Positions 9,064 to 18,925 of a DNA stretch of 64,000 nucleotides are shown here, piece after piece. The notes under the pieces are model-generated. The model was not told where the DNA came from, searched no databases, and was given only the letters and a program-made list of their open reading frames with translations. Source of the stretch: Gnetum montanum (Eukaryota > Streptophyta > Gnetopsida > Gnetales > Gnetaceae); assembly GCA_015680685.1 (NCBI GenBank), contig MNCI01013753.1, positions 59,256 through 123,255 on the forward strand. The letters run 5' to 3'. Made by a program: the position numbers and the translations under genes. Every line of letters starts with the position of its first letter. The stretch's first letter is position 1.

Positions 9064-9984
9064 CTACTGTTCATCATCACTATTGTCAGACCCGTCAGAA
9101 TCACGGGGTGTCTTTACTACCTCGGATGCTTCAATTTCTTCTGATGATGAGGATGGAGCTGGGACAGTTGTATTGTACCATCTAACACGCCAGTTGCCGC
9201 CTTCCCTTTGCAGCATTTGAAAGGCTGGATCATAATTATAAGGCTCAAGCGTGGTTGGAATAATATGATTACGCTCACAGTGCACAAAAATATTTGATGT
9301 TGTTGCTGTCAAAACATCTTAATACCAAGCAAGGTTCCATGGATTTTGCCAATCGGTTCTTCTGCTGAGACTGGTTGTTATGAAGTATGATGGATTATGA
9401 TTCATAAATGCAAAATGAGCCAATGTCAATAAACAGGTAAAATATGCGAAATCTCCATGTGGCATGGCTCTGAATTTTCTGATTTGAGTAGGATCATAAT
9501 TTGCAGGATAATCATGGACTTGGTGACTATACAAAGCCCACCATTCCCAAAATGGATGATCATCAGCAGGCATGTCAACAGGAACATTAAAATCAAGATG
9601 ATAAAAATGACAATCAGAAGATTTATAACGAGGTCAATGGTTCAGTGGTGGTTCTTGACTAGGATCATCTATTTGATGCACACATTCATTGACAAACTGG
9701 TTAGCATGGATGCTAGTCTTTATATGCATGGGTGGATAGAGATCATCTAATACAGCGTTAAGATGGCCAGAATATGTATAGGCGATATGTGGATAGACAG
9801 AATTACGATAAGACTCATTAGCATAAATATACCAATCACTCATAATTTTCATGGATGGTGGTTATTTCATGGTGAGATAAATACAGGCGAGAAAATAAAC
9901 AAGGGAGGACTCTCTGACTTGAATGAAGCTCCCATCCTTCATTCAGGAACCTAGCCGCACAGAAACACACTATTAGTATTGAAA
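9064..9984 (-). pseudogene. Viral ORF X, unit B (unknown protein, stops)
   Basis: The same unrecognised frame as in the other units. The C-terminal third is open (9,064-9,312). A CAA to TAA change at about 9,316-9,318 and a TGG to TGA change near 9,633 break the rest. The frame opens just before the polymerase stop and overlaps it. There is no ATG ahead of the conserved LNEGWEL; the first in-frame ATG in the best copies is at MSDWYIYANES. Confidence 0.65.
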
Positions 9985-11354
9985 CTCTCGTGTTAAATAA
10001 TCAGCTAAATTATTTTCGGCACCGCTAAGATATAACATAGTATAACTAAAATTAGCCAAAAATACAAACCACCTAATACGTCTGGTATGGGTTACTTTGT
10101 TTAAATGTTTTGTCTGTAAATACTTATCAAAATATTTCAGATTAGACCTGATAATGAAGTGCTTTTCTTGTAAGAAAAGCTTGAACCTTTCTATACCACG
10201 AATGATAGCCAAGAGTTCTTTATGGGTGAAATAAAATATAAGGATAGTCCTTAAAGATGGAATCCATACATGCTTGGAAAATAGAAGGAGTTGTTTTAAT
10301 TCCAAAAGGGGGAATAGTCCATTTATACAAACCTTGGGGCACTGTGAAAGCCGTTTTCCATCTATCTTCTGGATGTACTTAAATTTGCCAAAAACCACTC
10401 TTTAAATTGAATTTAGAATATGTGTCCCTTGTAATCTCTGAAATAAATCATCCTTGCTTGATATAGGATGCTGAGCAGATTTAATAATTGCATTTAATGG
10501 TTTATAATTAACCACTAAACGTTTCTTACCTCTGGTAAGTTCTGCTTTTTTGTTGACGCAAAAAGGCTGCACAGGAAAACATGCTGGTACTGGGTTGTAT
10601 CATTCCTTTTTCCAGTAATTGTTTAATTTCCTGAGCACATTCTTCTTTCAATTCAGGGGACATTCCTATGTGATGTGCTTTTGATTCTGGGTGAACACCA
10701 TCAAAAAGTTCAATTCTGCACCAATGTTGTTTCTTATGGCGAAAAGCTGTTGGATCTTCACTAGCTACCGTCATAAGCTTTTCTTTGAGTAGGTCAAAGG
10801 CAGATATATGTTGTTAGATTTGGTTGACTATCCACTGTGTTTTTGGGATTTTGTATTTAGGTTTAGTAAATCGATTTACAGGAGTAAAGGTCCTAGTAAA
10901 ACGATATGTTTCTACTGAAACATAATTATGGTTAATAGTGTAAGGCTCTAATAAGGCTAAGTTATCTACTCCTATAACCATATCATAAGACAACCAGTTA
11001 ATTGCATTAACTTTTAATGGTAAAATAGAATGGTTTGGTAACATAATCGGAAGAGAAACTGACCGATCAACTGTGGTTGCAGTTTTGTTGAAGCTTACTA
11101 TTAATTTTTTTCTTGGTTACCATAGATAGGAAGGGATAACAGCTTTATTTGCTAAGCTAACTTTTGCACCAGAGTCTATCAAAGCATCTATAAGGTAAGG
11201 TTTAAATCCTTTTAATTTAATCTAAAATGTGCATAAAGGAGTTTGTACCTTATGATGTTGATTTTGATTGACTCTAATCATGTGAATTTGAGAAATTTCT
11301 TCTTCATAAACTTTTTGCAAATAAGCTTCTTCTTCTTCTAGTTTCTCAAGTTCT
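9985..11354 (-). pseudogene. Viral protease-RT with catalytic core deleted, unit B
   Basis: Minus strand. It reads the end of the coiled coil, the protease motif DSGAKVSLANKAV (the only copy keeping D-S-G), the RT N-terminus (KAHHIGMSPELKEECAQEI, YKPLNAIIKS), a frameshift near 10,540 and another near 10,400. At about 10,230 the text goes from RT (DSIFKDYPYIL) straight to RNase H (HKELLAIIRG). About 570-590 bp is lost, including the catalytic YIDD. It ends as FDKYLQTKHLNK...LTREFQY and a double stop at about 9,976. Stops also occur in the protease region near 11,120 and 11,223. Confidence 0.8.
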
Positions 11355-11406
11355 GTACACAGGTGGACATCCGTTCTGTAGATTTAAGTTATGCTCTTTT
11401 GTTTAT
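11355..11406. other. 53-bp non-viral filler between inverted viral units
   Basis: Unit B ends in CTCAAGTTCT and unit C begins at AATTAAACAATTAC. The bases between match neither viral side as far as I can see. Such filler is typical of end joining. Confidence 0.65.
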
Positions 11407-12626
11407 AATTAAACAATTACTAAAAAAGGAATGATACAACCTAGTACCAGCATGTTTTCCTGTGCAGCTTTTTATGTCAACAAGCAAGTAGAACTTACCG
11501 AAGGTAAGAAACGTTTAGTGGTTAATTATAAACCATTAAATGCAATTATTAAATCTGTTCAGCATCCTATACCGAGCAAGGATGATTTATTTCAAAGATT
11601 ACAAGGGACACACATATATTCTAAGTTCAATTTAAAGAGTGGTTTTTGGCAAATTCAAGTTCATCCCGAAGATAGATGGAAGACTGCCTTTAGTGTACCA
11701 CAAGGCTTTTATGAATGGACTGTTCTTCCTTTTGGAATTAAAACAATTCCTTCTATTTTTCAAGCATGTATGGATTCCATCTTCAAAGACTATCCCTATA
11801 TTTTAATTTATATTGATGATGTTTTAGTATTATCTAAAAATAGTCAAGAACATCAACAACATTTAGAAAAACTGTATCAACTCATTGATACTAATGGATT
11901 AGTACTCTTTCCATCAGAGAAGAAAATTCAAATTGCAGTTGATGAGGTTAATTTCTTAGGAGTAGTTATTAAGAATGGACAAATTAGCTTACAAGAACAT
12001 ATTTTGTCTGATATACATAAATTTTCAGATATTCTAACAGATAAGACCCAGTTACAAAGGTTCCTTGGTTGTTTGAATTATTTATCTGATTTTTACAAAG
12101 ATTTTGCAAAAGATCGTATAATCCTTAACCAACAATTAACCAAGAATCCTTAGCTATGGAGTGATTTGCATACGGCTACAGTTCGTCGTCTCAAAGAGCA
12201 ATGTACCAAACTACCTTATCTACGATTACCTACCAATGGTACATTAATTATAGAGATAGATGCATCAGAAGAATTCTGGGGTGTAGTACTCAAAGAAGAT
12301 CTGCATGGAGTAATTTATATTTGTAGGTATGCCAGTGAAAAATTCAATCTTGCAGAACTCAACTACCATTCCATCCATAAAGAACTCTTGGCTATCATTC
12401 GTGGTATAGAAAAGTTTAGGCTTTTCCTACAAGAAAAGCACTTCATTATTAAGTTTGATCTGAAATATTTGATAAGTATTTACAGACAAAACATTCAAAC
12501 AAAGTAGCCCATACCAGACTTATTAGGTGGTCTTTATTTTTGGCTAATTTTAGTTATACTATGCAATATCTTAGCGGTGCAGAAAATAATTTAGCTGATT
12601 ATTTAACGTGTGAATTTCAGCTCTAA
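11407..12626 (+). pseudogene. Viral RT-RNase H, unit C (best preserved polymerase)
   Basis: A frame of 240 codons (11,431-12,153) holds most of RT: LVVNYKPLNAII, KSGFWQIQVHPEDRWKTAFSVPQ, LPFGIKT, YIDD at 11,809-11,820, LGVVIKNGQI and FLGCLNYLSDFYKDF. After a CAG to TAG change at about 12,151 the RNase H frame (12,166-12,507) shows IEIDASEEFWGVVL and HKELLAIIRGIEKF. A one-base deletion in the T-run near 12,470 then shifts the frame. The ORF ends with TAA 12,624-12,626. It copies viral RNA to DNA in a functional virus; here it is truncated at the 5' end. Confidence 0.85.
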
Positions 12627-12628
12627 TA

Positions 12629-13537
12629 GTGTGTTTGTGTGCAGCTAGGTTCTTAAATGAGGGATGGGAGCTTCGTTTAAGTCAGAGAGTTCTCCCTTGT
12701 CTATTTTCTCGTTTATATTTATCTCACCATGAAATAACCACCATCCATGAAAATTATATAAGTGATTATTATATTTATGCTAATGAGTCCTATCGTAACT
12801 CCGTATATCCTCATATCGCATATACATATTTTGGCCATCCTAATATCGTTCTAGATGACCTTTATCCACCTGTACATATTAAAACTAACATCCACGTTAA
12901 CCAATTTGTCAATGACTGTGTGCATCAAATAGAAGATCCTAGTCAGGAACCACCACTGAACCATTGGCCTCGTTATAAACTTTCTGATTGTCATTTTTAT
13001 CATCTTGATTTTAATGTTCCTGTTGACATGCCTGCTGATGATCATCCATTCTGGGAATGGTGGGCTTTGTATGGTCACCAAGTCCGTGATTATCCTGCAA
13101 ATTATGATCCTGCTCAAATCCGAAGATTCAGAGCCATGCCACATGGAGATTTCGCCTATTTTACCTATTTATCGACATTGGCTCATTTTGCGTTTATGGA
13201 TCATAATCCATCATACTTCATAACAACCAGTCTCAGCAGAGGAACCAATTGACAAAATCCATGGAATCTTGCCTGGTATCAAGATTTTTTGACAATAACA
13301 GCATCAGATATTATTGCGCACTGTGAGCGTAATCATATTATTCCAACCAAGCTTGAGCCTTATAATTACGATCCAGCCTTTCAAATGCTGCAAAGGGAAG
13401 GCGGTAACTGGCGTGTCAGATGGTACAATACAACTGTCCCAGCTCCATCCTCATCATCAGAAGAAATTGAAGCATCCGAGGCAACAACGACACCCTGTGA
13501 TTCTGACGGGTCTAACAATAGTAATGATGAACAGTAG
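12629..13537 (+). pseudogene. Viral ORF X, unit C (least damaged copy)
   Basis: The frame runs from the GTG at 12,629 to TAG after residue SNDEQ at 13,535-13,537, with one in-frame stop (TGG to TGA at 13,252-13,254). The deduced product is about 303 residues: an aromatic/His-rich body and an acidic C-terminal tail. No ATG precedes the conserved LNEGWEL. The sequence TGTTTGTGTGCAG just upstream looks like a splice acceptor, so it could have been expressed from a spliced RNA. Function unknown. Confidence 0.7.
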
Positions 13538-13539
13538 AA

Positions 13540-13660
13540 AGTAATTCAGAACAGTAAAAAAGAATCCAGAATAGTAAGATTTGTAATGATAGCATATTCA
13601 CTAGTGCGATATGCTGTGTCATGTTCCATTAATCCTAAGTCGATTCTCTTCCTATATAAG
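13540..13660 (+). promoter_or_regulatory. Viral promoter, unit C
   Basis: Direct repeats after the ORF X stop, dyad AGCATATT...GATATGCT at 13,591-13,615, TATA box TATATAAG at 13,653-13,660. Confidence 0.65.
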
Positions 13661-13823
13661 GAGATCTTCCCTTTTGTGTTAGACACACGCAAGTAAGGCA
13701 TCCAAGCAAGAGAGCTAGTAGTAAGAGTCAGTTTTATTCTGCAAGAGTCAGTCCTTCCTTCTGTAAGTCCCTTCTGTCTATATGTAAGTATCTAGTGTCT
13801 ATAAGTTCCATATCAGAGATATC

Positions 13824-13990
13824 TTAGAGTGATGCGCAGTGCTCCTCTAAAAGCATTCGTAGTATGAAGTTAAGTGTCTAAGCAGAGATATTGTAAAGTG
13901 CTGCGCAGTGCGCCTTTATAAGCGTTGCTGCTTTAGTGTGTAATGTATTGTAACAGAGAGATCCTAGATTGATGCGCTGTGCTCATCTGA
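13824..13990 (+). promoter_or_regulatory. Three tandem leader hairpins, unit C
   Basis: 13,824-13,850 (UUAGAG/CUCUAA), 13,893-13,919 (GUAAAG/CUUUAU, closing pair G-U) and 13,964-13,990 (CUAGAU/AUCUGA, outer pair broken). Spacing is again about 70 nt. Confidence 0.72.
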
Positions 13991-14054
13991 AAGCATTCCT
14001 GTTTAATATAAGTGTGATTTTTTACATTGCCACTAACAATCTAGAAAAGCTGGA

Positions 14055-15540
14055 GATATTCAGCCTAAGTTTAACATAGATAACAAAACTCTAAGAGAAA
14101 GGCAAAATGTCTTAGATGCCATTCAATCTTATCTTACGACACAGATAGATTTTGCGAAGAAGTCTACACTACAAGCCATTATAAACGCAACATATAATTT
14201 TCAAGGAAATTTAAGAAAATGGTGGGGTCACATACCAACTGTAGTCAAAACTAGGTTAATCTCACAAGCTACGGTTATTTTCCATAGCGCAATTATCAAG
14301 GAATTCATTGGATACAAAGTCAATCTAGAAGAAGTTTACCGCAATAGGTTTTTCAAAGCTAGATTGCACAAAATCCAACAATTATCATGATTCCTAGACG
14401 CCATGGAAACATGGTATTATTACGGGAAATTAACTCATGAAACAGTTGCTAAAGAACATCTCATAGGATGTTTACCGCAACCATTTTGTAATACATATAT
14501 GGCTGAATTAAAGAAACAAAATCTATGTGTCGCTAAAATGAGTTTTGGGCAGATTAGACAATTTTTAGAACAAACAAATAGAGAGTTGTGTTATGCTCAA
14601 GAGATCCAACAATTAGTTAAAAAATTAAATACTAGGTTAGGTAAAAGTTTGTGTTTAGAATTGTGTCTAGAGGAAAAATACAAAAACAAAGAAAAACAAA
14701 ACACTACAAAAATATGTAAATCCTGTCGTGGATCATCTTCTCGATCCAAACCACGGAAACAATGGAGAAGGAAACAATCATCACCTCCTCCTCGTAGACA
14801 TGTAAAAAGATATCATGGTTTCTTCCGTAGACGACCTCGTAGAATGTCACCTAAAGATATTAAATGTTTTATTTGTGGAGGTCCACATTTAGCAACCAAT
14901 TGTCCAAACAAAGATAAGGACAAGAAAAAGGTTCATTTTATTAAAAAACATAATATTAGGGAAACACATTTTGAATGGATATCTGATCCTGAAGAAACAG
15001 ATATTCCTTATAAAGCACAAAGTGACATGTGTCCCTCATCTCCATCTGAAAAAGAGGAAAGTGAGGATGAGTATTGGAAAGAATACGATAGACAACTGGC
15101 TTCTAATTACGTCGAACCTTCGTATCCTTCTGACTCCTCCGACGGAGATGTTTATTACTGTAATATGAACCGCGCCTCAACAGTCAGACCTATACAAGAA
15201 TCAAATGAAACCAAACGGATACAAGATCAGATAACGTTAACTAGGATACAGCTAGATAGGTTAAAAACTAAGTTAAAACGTACGCCTATAAATGATCTAA
15301 CGATTTATATTCAGATAGATAAGCATGTTAGTGAAAAGAAGGCTAAGTTAAAAGCCTTGAAAAAACATGAAAAAGATATAAATATATCTTATGACAGCCA
15401 ACCATTAGAATCAGAAACAGAACAAAAAGAAGAATTATAAGAATGGTTACAAGAAGAAGAGCAAAGGTTACAAGAACCTTCACATACAGATCAACAACTA
15501 GAAAAGCATGGAAAAAGGAAATTGCGAATATAGCAATTTA
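14055..15540 (+). pseudogene. Viral coat-protein/zinc-knuckle region, unit D
   Basis: The longest open stretch is 345 codons (14,403-15,440). The order is METWYYYGK helical region, basic arm (residues ~113-150, KPRKQWRRK and RRRPRR), zinc knuckle CFICGGPHLATNC at 14,865-14,903 (C-X2-C-X3-H-X4-C), an acidic region, then a coiled coil (IQDQITLTRIQLDRLKTKLK). Upstream of the open stretch, homology continues to 14,055 but the ATG is changed to ATA and there is a TGA near 14,388. Downstream, a TAA at about 15,438-15,440 and a small deletion near 15,533 break the coiled coil. Confidence 0.8.
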
Positions 15541-17490
15541 GACAGAGCTGGAAAAGAACTCGAGAAATTAGAAGAAGAGAAAGAAGCTTATCTACAAAAA
15601 GCTTATGAAGAAGAAATTTCTCAAATTCACATGATTAGAGTCAATCAAAATCAACATCATAAGGTACAAACTCCTTTATGCACATTTTGGATTAAATTAA
15701 AAGGATTTAAACCTTACCCTATAGATGCTTTGATAGACTCTAGTGTAGAAGTTAGCTTAGTAAATGAAGTTGTTATCCATTCCTATCTATGGGAACTAAG
15801 AGAAAAATTAATAGTAAGCTTCAACAAAACTGCAACCACAGTTGATCGGTCAGTTTCTCTTCCGATTATGTTACCAAACCATTCTATTTTACCATTAAAA
15901 GTTAATGCAATTAACTGGTTGTCTTATGATATGGTTATAGGAATAGATAACTTAGCCTTATTAGAGCCTTACACTATTAACCATAATTATGTTTCATTAG
16001 GAACATATCATTTTACTAGGACCTTTACTCCTGTAAATCGATTTACTAAACCTAAATACAAAATCCCAAAAACATTGTGGATAGTCAACCAAATCTAACA
16101 ACATAGATTTGCCTTTGACCTACTCAAAGAGAAGCTTATGACGGTAGCTAGTGAAGATCCAACAGCTTTTCACCATAAGAAACAACATTGGTGCAGAATC
16201 GAACTTTTTGATGGTGTTCACCCAGAATCAAAAGCACATCACATAGGAATGTCCCCTGAATTGAAAGAAGAATGTGCTCAGGAAATTAAACAATTACTGG
16301 AAAAAGGAATGATACAACCCAATACCAGCATGTTTTCCTGTGCAGCCTTTTACGTCAACAAAAGAGCAGAACTTACCAGAGGTAAGAAACGTTTAGTGGT
16401 TAATTATAAACCATTAAATGCAATTATTAAATCTGTTCAGCATCTTATACCAAGCAAGGATGATTTATTTTAGAGATTACAAAGGACACACATATATTCT
16501 AAGTTCGATTTAAAGAGTGGTTTTTGGCAAATTCAAGTACATCCAGAAGATAGATGGAAAACGGCTTTCACAGTGCCCTAAGGTTTGTATGAATGGATTG
16601 TTCTCCCTTTTGGGATTAAAACAACTTTTTCTATTTTCCAGGCATGTATGGATTCCATCTTTAAGGACTATCCTTATATTTTAGTGTATATAGATGATAT
16701 TTTAGTATTATCAAACAATAGTCAAGAACATCAACAACACCTAGAAAAGTTGTATCATCTCATTGATACAAATGGATTAGTACTGTCACTTTCGGAGAAG
16801 AAAATTCAAATAGCCATTGATGAAGTTAATTTCTTAGGAGTAGTCATTAAGAATGGGCAAATTAGCTTACAAGAACATATTTTGTCTGATATACATAAAT
16901 TTTTAGATATTATAACCGATAAGACCCAGTTACAAAGGTTCCTTGGTTGTTTGAATTATTTATCTGATTTTTACAAAGATCTTGCAAAAGATTGTAAAAT
17001 CCTTAATCAACAATTAACCAAGAATCCTCAGCCATGGAGTGATTTGCATACGGCTATAGTTCGTCGTCTCAAAGAGCAATGTACCAAACTACCTTATCTA
17101 CGATTACCTACCAATGGTACATTAATTATAGAGATAGATGCATCAGAAAAATTCTGGGGTATAGTACTCATAAGATCTGCATGAAGTAATTTATATTTGT
17201 AGGTATGCCAGTGGAAAATTCAATCTTGCAGAACTCAACTACCCTTCCACCCATAAAGAACTCTTGGCTATCATTCGTGGTATAGAAAAGTTCAGGTTTT
17301 TCCTACAAGAAAAGCACTTCATTATCAGGTCTCATCTGAAATATTTTGATAAATATTTACAGACAAAACATTTAAACAAAGTAGCCCATACCAGACTTAT
17401 TAGGTGGTCTTTATTTTTGGCTAATTTTAGTTATACTACGCCATATCTTAGCGGTGCCGAAAATAATTTAGTTGATTATTTAACATGAGA
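15541..17490 (+). pseudogene. Viral protease-RT-RNase H, unit D
   Basis: The protease motif is changed to DSSVEVSL (about 15,737-15,760), so the glycine of D-S/T-G is lost. RT retains YIDD at 16,687-16,698 and all flanking blocks. RNase H retains IEIDASEKFWGIVL and HKELLAIIRG. Stops or shifts: TAA near 16,096, TAG near 16,471, TAA near 16,580, a frameshift around 17,170-17,190. The polymerase is complete in extent but interrupted. The final LTREFQY is altered: ACA-CGA has become ACATGA. Confidence 0.82.
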
Positions 17491-18413
17491 GTTTCAATAC
17501 TAATAGTGTGTTTCTGTGCAACTAGGTTCTTGAATGAAGGATGGGAGATTCGTTCAAGTCAGAGAGTCCTCCCTTGTTTATTTTCTCGCCTGTATTTATC
17601 TCACCATGAAATAACCACCATCCATGAAAATTATATGAGTGATTGGTATATTTATGCCAATGAGTCTTATCATAATTCTGTTTATCCACATATCGCCTAT
17701 ACATATTTTGGCCATCCTAACGCTGTATTAGATGATCTCTATCCACCTGTGCATATAAAGACTAGCATCCATGCTAACCAGTTTGTCAATGAATGTGTGC
17801 ATCAAATAGATGATCCTAGTCAAGAACCACCACTGAACCATTGGCCTCGTTATAAACCTTCTGATTGTCATTTTTATCATTTTGATTTTAATGTTCATGT
17901 TAACATGCCTACTGATGATCATTCATTCTGAGAATGGTGGGCTTTGTATGGTCACCAATTCCGTGATTATCCTGCAAATTATGATCCTGCTCAAATCAGA
18001 AGATTCAAAGCTATGCCACATGGAGATTTCGCCTATTTTACTTGTTTATCAACATTGGCTCATTTTGCGTTTATGGATCATAATCCATCATACTTCATAA
18101 CAACCAGTCTCAGCAGAAGAACCGATTGGCAAAATCCATGGAACCTTGCCTGGTATCAAGATGTTTTGACAGCAACAACATCAGATATTATTGTGCACTG
18201 TGAGTGTAATCATATTATTCCAACCACGCTTGAGCCTTATAATTAAGATCCAGCCTTTCAAATGCTGCAAAGGGAAGGCGGCAACTGGCGTGTCAGATGG
18301 TACAATACAGCTGTCCCAGCTCCATCCTCATCATCAGAAAAAATTGAAGCATCCGAGGCAGCAACGACACCCCGTGATTCTGATGGGTCTGACATTAGTG
18401 ATGATGAACAGTA
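17485..18413 (+). pseudogene. Viral ORF X, unit D
   Basis: Frame from 17,485 (ATG created here by a mutation in the polymerase tail, MRVSILIVCFCATRFLNEGW) to the acidic SDDEQ end at 18,413. Stops: TGA at 17,929-17,931 (tryptophan codon lost) and TAA at about 18,244-18,246. The rest matches the other copies closely. The upstream acceptor-like CAG is CAA here. Confidence 0.65.
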
Positions 18414-18537
18414 GAAAGTAATTCGGAACAGTAAAAAGGAATCCAGAATAGTAAGATTTGTAATGATAGCATATCCACTAGTGCGGTATGCTGTGTCATG
18501 TTCCACTAACCCTAAGTCGGTTCTCTTCGTATATAAG
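18414..18537 (+). promoter_or_regulatory. Viral promoter, unit D
   Basis: Direct repeats at the ORF X stop, dyad AGCATATC...GGTATGCT at 18,468-18,492, TATA box TATATAAG at 18,530-18,537. Confidence 0.65.
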
Positions 18538-18700
18538 GAGACCTTCCCTCTTGTGTTAGACACACACGAGTAAGGCATCCAAGCAAGAGAGCTAGTAGTA
18601 AGAGTCAGTTCCATTCTGCAAGAGTCAGTCCCTCCTTCGACAAGTCCCTTCTGTCTATATGCAAGTATCTAGTGTCTGTAAGTTCCATATCAGAGATATC

Positions 18701-18867
18701 TTAGAGTGATGTGCAGTGCTCCTCTAAAAGCATTCCTGGTATAAAGTTAAGTGTCCAAGAAGAGATATCGTAAAGTGTTGCGCAGTGCGCCTTTACAAGC
18801 ATTCCTACTTTAGTGTGTAATGTATTGTAACAGAGAGATCTCAGATTGATGCGCTGTGCTTATCTGA
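18701..18867 (+). promoter_or_regulatory. Three tandem leader hairpins, unit D (best pairing)
   Basis: 18,701-18,727 (UUAGAG/CUCUAA), 18,770-18,796 (GUAAAG/CUUUAC) and 18,841-18,867 (UCAGAU/AUCUGA): all three stems pair perfectly with three different sequences, loops of 15 nt, starts 69 and 71 nt apart. Confidence 0.8.
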
Positions 18868-18925
18868 AAGCATTCTTGTTTAATATAAGAGTGGTTTTTC
18901 CATCGTGTTCAGAGCATGTTCACGA

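Larger units (their letters stand above)
5418..11354 (-). mobile_element. Endogenous pararetrovirus unit B (inverted)
   Basis: Read on the minus strand from 11,354 downwards: coiled coil, protease, RT with internal deletion, end of RNase H, ORF X, promoter, leader with primer-binding site, movement protein, coat region and zinc knuckle. The polymerase end of one genome therefore runs through the leader into the start of the next, as expected for a circular or head-to-tail viral genome. It meets unit A at 5,417/5,418 and a 53-bp filler at 11,354/11,355. Confidence 0.9.
11407..14023 (+). mobile_element. Endogenous pararetrovirus unit C (plus strand)
   Basis: Starts inside RT and runs through RNase H, ORF X, promoter and the hairpin part of the leader to about 14,023. 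There it jumps, through ~31 bp of unclear origin, to the coat region of unit D. Confidence 0.88.
14055..18925 (+). mobile_element. Endogenous pararetrovirus unit D (longest plus unit, no movement gene)
   Basis: Runs from the coat region (starting GATATTCAGCCTAAG) through knuckle, protease, RT, RNase H, ORF X, promoter and leader into unit E. The movement gene and the second half of the leader, with the primer-binding site, are absent from both joins (14,023/14,055 and 18,915/18,926). Confidence 0.88.
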
